DNA of 64,000 bases from Isoetes taiwanensis (Eukaryota > Streptophyta > Lycopodiopsida > Isoetales > Isoetaceae): NCBI GenBank assembly GCA_021234155.1, contig JAJEKV010000002.1, positions 20,983,726 through 21,047,725 of the forward strand, read 5' to 3'. A program made the position numbers and the translations under genes. Below, piece by piece: positions 1 through 12,130 of the stretch. Below the pieces are notes generated by a model. That model worked only from the letters and a program-made list of their open reading frames with translations. It was not told where the DNA came from and made no database searches. Positions within the stretch are counted from its first letter, which is position 1. Every line of letters begins with the position of its first letter.

Positions 1-1029
1 AACCATGAATTCTAGTAGTTTGATGAAAAATTGTGCATTAAGCCAATATTCCATAGAAGTAGGTCCAAGAATTGGCTAAAATAGACTTCCTGGAATGTGG
101 TGCAAATCCACAATAGATAACCTAAAGGGACCATTGGAGAATATTAGGGTTTCTAATATTATAGGGTCAATATAAATAAAGGTGGTTGGAATAAATAACC
201 GCAAATATCCCCATATATACCCCTAATTTGACCACAATAATTTTGCCTTAATCGCCCTTTAAATCCCGTCGAAGTTACCTTCTCTCAAAAAAGGAGATCT
301 CTAAGAATATTTCGTCCAACCCGTGAGCAGTTTGATATGGTACGCTTACGAAAAGCCACAACCAAGAAATACCAAGCTCGTAAAGGTGTTCGACAATATT
401 AAGCATAGGGTGCGATTACCCCGAGAAACATCCAAGAAGCTTGGTTTAAGAATCATGGAGTTTACATGAAGACGAGAAGAATGGTATTAGTAGATTGGCG
501 CGGAGTCATCGCCGAAGAATGTTAAATAATCACAAGAACAAGAAGAATCGCAAAGAGGGAGAGGACTCTAATCGCGCGAAAGGAGGGAAGTATGGTAAGC
601 TTAAAAGTAACACACATGGCCACAGAGGACTCTGAGGAACAAGACGAAGTCAATTTCACATGGGGAGACAATCTAAACGCCATTTTGATAGATATGGTAA
701 TCCCTCGAGTCTAGTTTCCCCGATCAAGGACATCGAGCAAATGGTAACAAAATCTCCCCGGCAAGCGATAGTAATCGCCACCACCGTGATCCGAAATGGC
801 CTACCCATGGGAAATCGGTTTACGTATGGGGAGACCATTAAGCTCCAGAATGACGGAATACCGGAGGAAGTTGCAAGATTACCGCGGCATATATGGAACA
901 ATGGGTTTCCTATAATCATTGGTATAGCACACCGAAGATTCCCCGATTTGTAAAGGAGGAAGACCAAAGGATATTCTAAACCCCCACCCCGAACGGAGGA
1001 GCGAAGAAACCAAGAAAGCATGGGCCAAA
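1..1029. other. Unassigned sequence left of the H3-like relic
   Basis: No gene is recognised here. A 97-codon open frame on the plus strand (660-953) and a longer minus-strand frame over the same bases exist, but neither resembles a family I know. The composition is mixed and purine-rich on the plus strand. Because the histone-like relic begins directly downstream, part of this stretch could be a decayed N-terminal region, but the basic H3 tail motifs (ARTKQ, KSTGGK) are not visible. Confidence 0.3.
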
Positions 1030-1039
1030 CCTCAAGCAT

Positions 1040-1318
1040 TCCAGGGCCTCTAAGAGAAAATTAGGCATTTTCAACAATGTGTTAATCTGTTGATTCGAAG
1101 AGTCCCCTTCGAGAGGCTAGTGCGAAAAATTATGCAGGAAATTTACGACGCAGTATAGGGTTACCCCTATGATGCTCAGGTTTGCCAAGAAGCAACTGAG
1201 GTAGAGTTGTATCGCTTGTTTGAGGAGTCAAATCTCCGTTATTCACGCGAAAAACGAAGTCACTGTTATGCCAAAAGACATGAATTTGGCGAAACGAATA
1301 TGGAGGGAAAAGATATTG
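1040..1318 (+). pseudogene. Diverged histone H3-like core, broken
   Basis: The plus strand carries most of the H3 histone fold in order, split over frames. Helix alphaN and alpha1 read LLIRRVPFERLVR (1,087-1,125), where canonical H3 has LLIRKLPFQRLVR. The alpha2 end reads LFEESNL (1,216-1,236; canonical LFEDTNL). The C-terminal part reads IHAK (1,241-1,252), MPKD (1,268-1,279) and an LAxRI match (1,286-1,300). An in-frame stop lies at 1,156-1,158, and about two bases are lost at 1,237 between the two frames. Upstream, RHFQQCVN (1,063-1,086) matches the RRYQKSTE position. Many changes from H3 are conservative. Canonical H3 packages DNA in nucleosomes; this copy cannot be translated whole. There is no loop-1 insertion of the kind seen in many plant CENH3 proteins, so a diverged H3 relic is likelier than CENH3. 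Confidence 0.7.
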
Positions 1319-1330
1319 GGTTATTTTTTA

Positions 1331-3835
1331 CGTGTTATAGCATCACGAAATCTTGTCATAATTATTAGTAAATGTTTATGTTCAAAGGTGTTCGTTCTAT
1401 AGGTTCTTCTACATTAAAGGACTATGTATTAAACTTTGCTTAGGAATCTATAAAATCTCCTTGTTTCCATAAAATTGTAAAGCTATAGTGCTTCTACAAA
1501 GTTATTATGGTATATTAAATTTTCTAGCGCTTATAGAATAGTATTTTAACTTGGTATTCAGGCAGCTATGAGTGATACCAAATAAATATTCAATGGAAGT
1601 GAACATAAAATAGACCGAACTTAAAACATTATATTGTGTTAACAGATTATAATTGAGCCGTTATAATCGTCGACCAGTGCTAAATCCAGTATTTCTCTTG
1701 ATAGACTTGTAGTTCAAAACCAAACCGCACATCATACATTCAACCATTTTTTGTGTGATTCTTCCGAAGCAAGTTATTTTCCTTCTCCTAATATATGAAC
1801 AAATGGTATTTGGTGGCAAAATGTCGTTAGATTCTTAGCAGCTTAGTAGACTCTTAGAGGTTGTATGTGCTCTAGCAACATGTGATGAGAGTGCATTACC
1901 TCTAGTAGCCATCGTAAAATAATGTCTAACCGCCTCCCCGTATTAGAAAAAGGAATCACTAATGAAAATAGGAAAATAGTATTTGGACAGCTTTTAGATA
2001 TTTCATCGGGTTTTATCGCACTAACTTGTTCGCATCGATCCTCACGCCACTTGAATGATGATTACCCGCATATCTTTGGCAATGATCACAACCAAAGCGG
2101 GCTAGCGTAATACGCCCCGCTCATAGCATAACTAGCCTAACAAAAAAAAAAAGATGCGATGATTATCATCGCAACGCTTGCTTAGCCATTTGATATAAAC
2201 ATAGAATTATAGAATGTCATCATCACTTAGCTTTAACAGTTATGTTAAAGGATACCGAGATGAAAGTTTAAACCGAAGCAAACAAAGGAAGTCCTTTACA
2301 TTGTACCGTAAGTACACGATCGTAATCAGAGAAACTTGATGTTAACCGTAAGTATATAGCGCCACCGGTAGACTAGAATCAAACATATATAGAGTGACAG
2401 ATATTAAAGAACATGGTTTCGGGATACCCATGGCCTCAACCAAAAATCTTTGAAGACGCCCCAGCGGGATGAGTCGCGACCGCATGAAAAATATCCTTTT
2501 TTTTTTTTCCGCCAAAGCTCAAACCATACCGCAGATTGAAGAAAAGATCGCTGGACGGGAATAAAGCTTCAAGAAGATCTTAAGCAACTTTGAAGAATAC
2601 CGAGGCGAACCATGCCGCGCCTTGAGCCATGCCGTGAACTAGGACGACCACTTCAGGCGCGGGTGTGTCGCCCGCCGACCATTCCCGCGCATTTGTTTTC
2701 TTTACCTTCTGTCGCTGTTCTAAATCGATTCCTTCCCCGACCGTAGTAGAAATAAAGGTTAAGCCTTTTTTTTCTTTCCATTTATTTCTTAAGAATTCCT
2801 ACATAAGCCCTCTTGCTTTTCATTTGTTTCGACATATCACAAAGTTCTCACGGGATTTTTTGCCCACATTTTGTTATTTGTTTTGCTTCTAGGAAGTGCT
2901 TGTTGCCAAGTCCCATTGTGCTAGATCCTCCTGAAATGTGGAAATGTTTCAAAAAAATATATTGATATCCCCTTTGAAATATTTAGTGCCAATATAATAC
3001 TGTCTAGCTTTGTCCAAAAATACTTGTGCTTAACCCTTATTCAAAATACTTTACCTCTACACCAACTTGCCATGATTTTTTTTATCTTAATTTTTTTCTT
3101 CGAGTGCCTAGACCCCCACTTTGCCACCTTAGTGACATTTCTAGTGCCTAGACCATCTAGCAAGTATACAACTATTTGTGTATTTTTCCACGTCAATATA
3201 CTACTTGATGCATTAAATAAAAGAGCATGCTAAAATATTATTTTGCTCCATAGATTATTACCCTATGGTATTCAACATTTGGCATATCATGCCCAACTAA
3301 GTTAGTTACGTGTTTTTCAAATAAGTTGGTCTACATGTCATTTTGTTGAGGGCGATGCATGTTTTACATTTCTCAACTCAGTCGGCCCTACTAAATTGAC
3401 TCAAAGATCTTTCCCAATAGGTTGGGTTTGTTTCATGCAAGTTATTTAAGGCACATGCCTGTTTGCCTTATGTAGGCACAAGCACAAACACAAGGCACAA
3501 GTTTTTTATAAAACTTGTTAACATATGTACATGTACATAACATAGAAAAAAAGGGGGGGACATGATTGATTACTTGAGTTCCAAGCCCCAAATACTCATG
3601 TACTAGAACAAAATTTAAACTATGAAAAAATTAGGGTTTTTGCATGGGGACCCTAAGAGCCTTTAGGGTACATATATCGTCTTGCCACTATTAAAAGACA
3701 CAAGGAGCTTACTCAAGCCATTTTCCACCCTCTTACTATTTTACATAGTCGCTTCCTCGCGACCCTCACCTAGTTCTATGGTGCCTACAAAGTTTGTTGA
3801 ATAGTATTCCAACCTCGAGCACATCAAAGAGGCAC
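1331..3835. other. AT-rich intergenic stretch, no gene seen
   Basis: I see no recognisable coding sequence. It contains short A and T runs (near 2,143-2,152 and 2,490-2,508) and a somewhat GC-richer patch at about 2,440-2,690. Small open frames here (for example 1,922-2,110 and 2,665-2,892) have no recognisable motif. Confidence 0.5.
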
Positions 3836-3837
3836 TA

Positions 3838-5031
3838 ATCGATCCGCCCGCCACCAAGTAGAACGCATTGAATTGCCCCATCTTCGATGAAATGGGCGGG
3901 CTTTACCGAACGTGCTATGTCCGGGCAAAAGGGCACTGCGACATGGGTTCAAGAGGCCTGATCCATCAACGCCATTACAGCCATTGACACCTGCATGTCG
4001 GTGCGGAACAACTCTCGTCTTGCGCAGCGGTTCCGGCAAAGACATGCCACGCTATGCGATTTGGGGCCTTGCAACGGCCGGGCAAGAGCTCCCCGATCCC
4101 GCCGACGCGGGCAAGTCGCGATAGGGGGCGACCATCCCCTATGCTTATGCAAGTTTAGTATAATGTTCGGATTTGCTCCCTTTTTATTTTAACTTGTGGA
4201 ACGATTTTTTTAAGGCTACATTATCTTAGAGATGTACATAACATCCCTACACAATTCCCAAGGCCCGAAGGGGCTATTTTTTTTTTAAGTTAACACAAAC
4301 CATTATATCCAACACTTTTAAATTGAAATCCCCCTAAGATCCCCTTCGGTTTGGGTGCATATTCGCATGGGGAATGACGTAGTACAGTGAGAGCTCCTTT
4401 TGTACATGTAAGAGATCATGAACAATTAGTACAATGCCTCAAATCTTATAGTATTTCACAAACCTCGTAATACACTATATGAAAACTTGTACAAGCATAC
4501 CCCACAAATGAGGATCTTTATCTATGGTCTAGATTAAGGATAACTTGCAAATATGCCCATCCAACAACGTAATAAAACCACTTGTACATGATTTGTATAG
4601 GAGATGAACACTTAAGGAGAAGCCTCGTATATCACAATAATGCCTATAACAAATCAAGAACAAGGACTAGACGAGCATATGCCATTAAGAAGGGCTAACA
4701 CAAATGGATGTCATGGTCATAAGATGACAATCAGGCCATGCACTCAATGATACTTGGCTTTGAAAAGAATAGTGGCCATAGTAAACAATATCTTCAAATA
4801 ATACTGCAACTGATAGCACTGCTTTGAGGATTGAATCTAACATTTCCATGAACAGAATATACTCGGAGTCATTTTGATGAACGCTTCCACGAGATTGAAT
4901 GTAACCATGTACAGTGTATGATAAATCAAATCTTATCACGTAGCTACATGACTCTGTCAAGACCTTTTTCTGCCACAAATGTGGCCATTAACGCATTTAT
5001 TTAAAGTTTAATTCCAAACTTAATTAGATAC
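3838..5031. repeat. Repeat module X, copy 1
   Basis: This stretch aligns by eye, end to end, with 22,145-23,457 in the same orientation, with scattered substitutions and small indels. It starts at the shared text CGCATTGAATTGCCCC (about 3,864) and ends where both copies read AAACTTAATTAGAT. Immediately after that the flanks differ completely, which marks a module boundary. A shorter inverted piece is present near 41,160-41,345. No protein is evident. It is probably part of a dispersed element, of unknown class. Confidence 0.75.
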
Positions 5032-5041
5032 CAGTAATGGG

Positions 5042-5060
5042 TGCCCGGCGTTGCCGGGCA
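5042..5060. other. Short GC-rich perfect hairpin
   Basis: An 8-base perfect stem (TGCCCGGC / GCCGGGCA) with a 3-base loop sits just outside the right end of module X copy 1 in otherwise AT-rich DNA. It could be a local element end or chance. No T run follows, and no transcription unit is apparent. Confidence 0.45.
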
Positions 5061-7600
5061 TAAATACGGTTTCATTGCAGGAATTGGACGGACTTCATTG
5101 CATTTGTAAATGGTGTTGCCTCCGGTTGCATTTGAATGATTAGTTGATTTTTGTTGTAGGTGTCCTATGGGTTCAATTTCACATTGTGTAGGGGTGGATA
5201 ATAAAACGATATTGTCCAATCTTATAAATGAGGTAGATAGATAGCATTTTCTATATTATACTACATGGCAGGGTCCCATAGGGATATATGACTGTCTTTT
5301 AGATGTCCCAAGAGAAACTTGAGAAGATGTGAATTAACTTTGGGGTATTGAGGCCTTGACAATATACTCAAATCATTAATTTGAATGCTCATGTCCTGTT
5401 GCATGCACATGCACCATCATGGTACATGCACCATCATGGTTGTCTCATGTCTTAGTGCAATGTATATGTACCATGATGGTTGTATCTACCTTTATATTCA
5501 ATGTGGTTGTTCAGTTCAAGTCCACAGACAGAAGTTGCACACCAATGTATTGGAGTCGGGAGTATGGCTTTTATGCCATGGAACGATTAGATGCATACAC
5601 GTGCCTTATAATGCGTATGCACCAAGGTTCTTGAGCCAATTTTATTTTATTGGTACTTTTTTTGTGGCACTTGTAGAAGGAAATACACTAAAACTAAAGT
5701 TGGATTGAAGAATAGAATAGAATAGAATAGTATTCCTTGTCCTCCATAGATTTTAGGATAGCAGCCGTCAAGGTTGTTGCATCATGTGCAAAGTTATATG
5801 AAATCATATGATACCAAGAGCACATGCTAACTTACAATAGATTGAAAGTGTTATTTTAACAATAGATTTCAAATATGGTGTGGCTTTTGTTGCCATATAA
5901 AGTGGACAACGTTTAGTTAACACATAGATATTGTTGGAATATGCATTCAAAAGAAGTCCTAAAGGTTTTATCATTTCTCGACAGAAGATATGGTTGTTGC
6001 ACTACAAACATACAACAGGAGCTTGATATGTTATGAATTGAAAACCTAAACATTCATGGGCATCTGAGTGCAGATAGGCATACCCAAAGTATTGGCAGAA
6101 ATAATAAAGTTAGAAACATGGATCTATTACATCCAAGAACGACCCACCTCTTATTAACCTACACTAGCAGATTCAGACAGGAGAAGCAAATGTGAAATGC
6201 CTTACAACATACTAACTTGTACGTGCATTATAGTATGCAGAAAGATGCCACGGAAACTTATAAGCCCAAAATGTGGGGCATATGAAATTCCATATTATAG
6301 TTTCTTAGTTTCTTAGTGAAATTCCATATCATGCTTTATTTAGCATCTTAACTTTAATATAATTACCAAGGTACCTATACATCTTTGTCTATCTTTTAGA
6401 TGTCTCTTGGAGCTGGTGGTGTCTTTCATGCCCTTGCTAAAGCTCTATGCAACCTCTATAAGCTACATGATTATGAAGGTTCTAACTGGGTTTTGGGCAA
6501 TCATGGCATATCATGGAGAGACAGAACATGCTATTACCTGAATTACATTGAACTTGAATACTTTGTCTTAAGGAAAACCGGTGGCCAGTGCATCAAACAG
6601 GACTTCTGCCCTTGATCAGGTTGAGCCAATAATACCTTATGTGTTTGAAAACCTTCATGCCACCTTGAACAACACATTATCTCAAATACCTACATCAAGC
6701 TCTGACCTGGAAATTTCTCTGCAATGTTATGTATTATTCATCAAAGATAAAGAACTACAACTTAACAAACATTTAATAGTTATTTAAGGAAGGAAGGTGT
6801 ATTTTTACGTCGTTAAGAATCCTTACCTGTTCTGATTTTAAGCACAACTTAAGAAGCATGCGGCCAAACAAAACTTCTCATTACATTGAAACAACTTTGT
6901 CATCTTGCAGTTTTCCAGTTCAAGGATTGTATTATCAAATTTTTTGGTCAACAATCTACATCTTTACGTATACCTCTGCTTACACCTAGTGTTCTAATCA
7001 TGACTATTGCTTTTGCATTGCCAATGAGGGAAATTGCTTATATAATGGAAGACAATGAGCCCGGGGACTTCACTATTAAGAACCCGTATAGACCAACTTT
7101 GTGATTGGTAGGGGGTTTTTTAATTGGCAAAGGAGTCCAAATTGGGGATGATGGTTGTATGGAAAACTTATTCTAGCAAGATCTCCAAATGTTAGGGGGT
7201 GGTGGTAATGGCGCCCCATGATGGATCGGGTAGGGGTATGGGGCTTTTATTTGGATCCACACCACGGATATCAATAGCTTAGATCTAATCTAAATTGCCA
7301 ATGAAGTTTATGAAATTTGTGCTTTTTCTTGTTCCCATCGGACCCATTTTTATTTTACTTTGACTCTTGTGTGATTTTTCAATTTGGGGTTAAAGCACAT
7401 CATCGTTTCCTTCAAAAAGCAAGCAAAAACCAAGCCACGGTCGTTTAAGGTTGTCTTACATGTAGTTTTTCTCACCTACTTCTCGATTTTTATTTTTTTT
7501 CAACCAATTTTACCTTATACATGGATGGCAAAATTTTTGTTTGTGGAGTCATGGGATTGGAACGGGGAAATAGTGGTTTGTATTGATCTTCGGAAATGGT
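5061..7600. other. Intergenic stretch with short repeats and exon-like fragments
   Basis: No gene can be defined. A direct repeat of ACATGCACCATCATGGT occurs around 5,405-5,440, with a related ACCATGATGGT at 5,470. An AATAG microsatellite lies at 5,709-5,730. Two overlapping frames (6,400-6,615 and 6,581-6,787) are preceded by a pyrimidine-rich stretch ending in TAG, which could mimic a splice acceptor. Their peptides (starting SLGAGGVFHALAKAL and continuing TSALDQVEPIIPYVFENL) look protein-like, but I cannot assign them to a family. Confidence 0.3.
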
Positions 7601-10200
7601 GATGTTACTTAGATTGGCTTTATCATAGTGAAGAATAACATATTATTTTGGTCGATTTGAGACGTGAGTTGGAGCTCGATGGGTTGGAGGAGCTAGAGGG
7701 AAAGACTTTGCTTTTCTTAGTGAAAAGAAATTGCCATTGTCCAAGAGGCAAAGAAGATAGACATAAATTTGTAGCAGACCAGGTGCTCGATAAGAATAGT
7801 AGGTTGTGAAGATCAAGATGGGCACCCCGAGGTTGGTGATCATCCCAAGAAAAGAAGAAGACTAGTACTTCCCGAGGTTGAGAAGAGATCAATGTAGACA
7901 TTATACAATTGAGGTTGAAGGGGTAGATGGCATTGGTAAAGCCGGTTAAGACTTCAATGTAGCTTGTGAGGCACCGGATTTGCTAGGGTTGTTTTCAAGA
8001 AAGCCTCAACAGCTCAAACAAACAAATGGAAACATGCCTCATAAGGAAGCTAAAAATGAAAATGAAGAATAATGGCAAAAGCAGAACCGTGATTTGAGAT
8101 TCACGATCCATGGATGTAAATGGAGTGGCAGTTCGGTTGTGGTGTGTAGAATGTGACATGAAATATGGCAAAGGGGAGAAGATATGATGTATAATTTCCT
8201 TTCAAGCACTTGGAAACCAAGGAGCACAAATTGAACTCTTAAAAGCATAGACAAGGCCTTGAAAATAATCCGGATAGTGGACCACATCTTAAAAAGTCAT
8301 GAAGGAGTTGTGGTGGAGAATAGGCGGCGGTGGAGCTTTGCATGTCAATAAAAGTCACCCCATTCGTTGAGCAATATCAAGTAAAGTTTGAGCTGTTTGA
8401 CATCAACCGCAGGGAGGCTATGCCGAAGAGTGAAGAGATTTGCATTAAGTGTATGACCTGCAATAGGGCCTTCTTCTATTTTCCAAATAGAGGGACTCCA
8501 ATTGACGTAAACATGAAGGAAACATATTAAAAGTAATAGACATGTTCTTGCTAAGGAAAAGAAAAGAGAACAAGGAGAACAAGTGCAATGAACCAAAAAA
8601 AGGTGCTGAGACCAGCAAAAGGGCAAGTCAATGGGCGGATTTGAGGCCTTTATCTAGATGATTCAAAATTTGGTTATTGTTGGTGCTCTTAACCAAAGCT
8701 CAAAGCAAAGTTTTAGATTGGTGATGAGGTAGTTGAGGTTGATGGAGCATTTAGGTATGTGAGCTGTTTGTAGAGTCAATATAGATGGTAAAGGTTTCAA
8801 ATTTCAATGTTCATATTGTGCATTAATTCCCCAAAGAGAGGGGACTTTCGTATGAGAGTATCCGGAACAAGATGGAAAACAATAGAGAGGTCGGTTGATA
8901 TAAAGATATGTACAAAGGGTAGACTTTCTTACATACTCTGAGGGCTGCTTAACATGGCTAGGGGGGACAAAGATGCTTGAAAATAGATTCTTGAAGAAGA
9001 GTTGACTTTTTTCAAAGAAAAGAAATGTGGCTTTTTGTCGTGAAAGTTAGAACCTAATTTAGAAAGTTTGAGTGAGTCGATGAATAGAAAAGATGTGAGA
9101 GGTTTGCAATGACATAAGGGAGGCTCACTCACAAGGAAAGTTTGATGGTAAGCGGCCTTATGGAACTTCCTTGGCTCAAAACATTTTGAGGTAGGGACAT
9201 AAAAGCGTTATAATCGGATAACTAAAGAATTGTTTGAGACCATTACAATTTGGGGTGGAAAGAGGATGCATAATTTCTTAACCATGAACTACGTGGTCCT
9301 AGTTTATTAATCACAATCACGGTCCACTCGAAAAATTTTTACTACGGTTGGTATAGTGGAAGTAACATTTATTCATTTAGCAAAGGTATATGCCAAGCAT
9401 ATGGCAGATCTTGGCTTAAAAACTGGATGTATTCCACTCTTGTTGCAGAAGATGAAACAGTCATAAAGAGGTCTGTATACTGGAATGCAAAGGACGACTG
9501 TTTGGTAGGGTTTTGTGGCATTTTGGAGGACCATGCATGTGAGCCAAGTTTCATTGTGCAGGTTGGAACTGGTGAGGTAGGTTACAAGAAGATAGTTGAT
9601 GCTTTTGAAAAGAATGTTATAGCACACTATGCTCGTGTTTTCATCATAAATCCATTGCATGCACGTCTTCCTAAGCTTGTCTTGGCCATACAACTTAACA
9701 TGCAACAAGTTTGATAGTAGAGCAGTGAGAGCTCAATGGGAAATAATACAAGTTTTTTGGGACTTGCATTTGAGGCAAGTTTTGGGGCCATTAGTTGGCC
9801 ATAGCTCGGATGGAGATGCACGTAGACGGTGTTGCATGCTGGAACAAGATACGGGATTCCGTGGGAAGGTTGGGTTTTTATTGCAGCAAAGAGGAAAGAT
9901 GGCAGCATTCAAGGCTTGCATGATCAGGATTTTATATACAATGGGAAGAAGTTAATCAACCCACTTGATAACGCAAAATGTTAAGAGACTTATTTAGGTG
10001 AAGACCACACGGAATGAATGGCATTTGGCACAAATCTCCATGCTTCAAGGAGAACATTGAGGAGCTAGGCAACAGTGATGGAGTTAAGACATACACTCTG
10101 ATGCCATGGTGGATGAGAGGCAGCACCCAAAACCCAAGTGAAAGTCGAAGACTTGTGAAGATATCAACAAAGAAGTCTACGCCACTTCTAATAACTTAAT
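7600..10200 (+). pseudogene. Decayed repeat-type coding region (DGDARRR family)
   Basis: The clearest part is 9,427-9,960. One frame reads through VGFCGILEDHACEPSF and ARVFIINPLHARLPKL, then shifts near 9,690 into TCNKFDSRAVRAQW and GPLVGHSSDGDARRR, then shifts again near 9,845 into GLHDQDF and NGKKLINPLD (about 9,917-9,975). I recall this order of motifs from large uncharacterised proteins repeated in some plant genomes; it probably belongs to a mobile element, but I cannot name the family. Upstream, Cys-rich pieces such as WCVECDMKYGKGEK (about 8,140-8,180) and FQCSYCALIPQRG (about 8,800-8,840) may be its zinc-binding N-terminal part. Frameshifts and stops throughout mean it is not functional as written. 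Confidence 0.55.
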
Positions 10201-10262
10201 GGGAATCTTGGCTTGGCTCAAGGATAGACCGACCAAAGTTAAAACTCATATTCTATTGGAAG

Positions 10263-10330
10263 GATAAGATAAGATAAGATAAGATAAAGATTTTATCGCT
10301 GAATGAACAACGCAAGTTATGGGACCCGAT
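10263..10330. repeat. AAGAT microsatellite with conserved flank
   Basis: About five AAGAT units are followed by TTTTATCG and, about 30 bases on, GGGACCC. The same arrangement recurs at 28,086 and 49,931, and in part at 49,413, which suggests the end of one dispersed element family rather than isolated microsatellites. Confidence 0.6.
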
Positions 10331-10449
10331 ATTGTAAGAGGGGCATAGTCCAATCACACGTAAACATTATGTATAAATGGAATACAAGCAAAGACAAACA
10401 CAATGCCAAAAGGTCTTAAGAACGAGAGCAAAACTTCGATCGGCGAAAA

Positions 10450-12130
10450 GTGACTAGACATATCCCCACAGTGCGATTAGACATAACGGCGAGGGGGTTA
10501 GAGACCTTGATCCCAAAGAATAAGTCGCCACCTCCAGATATTTGCCCATTTTTCTTTGAAGCCTAGCCTCGAACCTTGCATAACTCATCCAGCGCCCGAG
10601 TTAATTGGCCCAGGGAAAAGGTCTTCTGGGCCGAAAAGTGCCCTTGAGGTGACTTCATGCTGTAACACATATAGCCCGGTCCACGGGGCCAGCTAGAAAA
10701 GCTGTACTAGAAGGTAAGGCGTGGCGGTCGGGCGATGAGCGCACCTACTCGCTTGTGTAAAGTTTACGGACTCGGGATCTCGCGCATAATATCCGTGAAA
10801 AAATGTGCTAGCCTCTCGCTATCCTAATAGGGAGGCTATATGTCAGGGACGCCTACCAGGACGCAAATTGAGGAACGATCCACAGCTTGAGGCCGCTCCG
10901 CACATGGGTTCCGTTAATGTATCGGATGCTCTTGTCGGGTGCGTGCATGCTCTTTTGAGTTGCATCCTGCATCCACCATTCAATGTGCTATCGGGGACGC
11001 TTTGCCTGGTTCCCCGCAGATGCCCCCGAGCTGCATCTTTACCAACATTCACCGGCTGGGGCTTCCGGTACTGCTCACCGGGCCGACATCGCACCCACTG
11101 CGGGACATGGCTATGGTCGGTCAGCACGCCGGAAGTGCCTCCTGCCCAGCATCATGGCATCCGTGCCAGAAGATGTGCCGACCGTCTGCGGCAAAGGGGA
11201 GCAAGCAGCATGACCTATGTATTCTTTCATTAGGTGCCCAATATTTCTAGAACCGGTGTCTAACTGGCTCAGAGGAGCCGCACGTAATTTTTCGTAATGC
11301 CGCACCTGCACTGCACATTGCATCCTCGATTGAATTGTAAGCAAGGGGACCGTGATGTGGTCTGATTGCAGGAGACCGGGATGCATCTGCAGAAACCGTG
11401 GGGTAGGGGTAGGGGCGGCAGGGTGTAGCCTTTGTTTTCCCTTGCCATATCCTTAGCTTTGCACGCCATGGCTAGGGCTTATGGGTAAGCAAATTGGGCA
11501 AACAACAAGAACAAGAAGAACAATAAGAGCAATAAACAAAACCCGATGCTAAGAGAGAAGGAGTCGGTGATGTCACAAAATTCTTCTTTAGGATTGGGTG
11601 GCTTGATGCGGCCCCAGTGCGCATATATTGTGCTAGGCAGGATCATTATCAAGACCTTAAAGGTCACTTGCAATTCCCCTAAGGTCACGCAGAGTTGTTG
11701 AGGCGTGCATGAACCAAGCGGGCCTATGGAGCAAAGAATCAATTGGTCTATGGAGTAAAGAATCAGCCCGGCCTATCGTGGCCGGAGAAGCCTCACCATA
11801 TCCAAGGCGGGTGCAAAACCATCGTGCCGGGAGGCGTCAAACCAAACCGCAAACCGGAAAACGAATCGGGACTCTGATTGCTATGAAGCCAAAGTCGTTG
11901 CTCTCGATCTATTCACGGCCGCCGGCGTGAGGTGCCGTTGTTACTACGGGCTTTGTGCTTGATGCTTCCACCTGAACAAGATCTCACATAGGCTAGAACG
12001 GGCCTTGGCGCTTAGGCGCCTAGCCGGCAAGCGAGGGGCGCATTACGTGAGGCCAACAAGCGTATCAATGCAAACGCACGCTCTTGGCTTTGATCCGATT
12101 GTCGCAAGATTCTTTGAGGTAGAAACCGAG
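10450..12130. other. GC-rich stretch of unknown origin
   Basis: Base composition rises clearly here relative to the AT-rich surroundings, most strongly at about 10,560-11,300. Overlapping open frames exist in several phases (the longest at 10,805-11,233 on plus), but none has a recognisable domain; multi-frame openness is expected in GC-rich DNA. A near direct repeat GGCCTATGGAGCAAAGAATCA / GGTCTATGGAGTAAAGAATCA lies at about 11,720-11,765. It may be a decayed element or transferred segment, with nothing firmer visible. Confidence 0.35.

Noticed and set aside
1040-1318. Centromeric histone CENH3
   Set aside because: The longer loop 1 typical of many plant CENH3 proteins is not seen, and the spacing between alpha1 and alpha2 is that of ordinary H3.
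5385-5708. 107-codon frame with His- and Met-rich start
   Set aside because: Its unusual start comes from the ATGCACCATCATGG direct repeats; there is no known domain, and a second frame is open over the same bases.
10805-11233. 142-codon frame in the GC-rich stretch
   Set aside because: Several overlapping frames on both strands are equally open; no domain, splice or promoter signal supports one of them.
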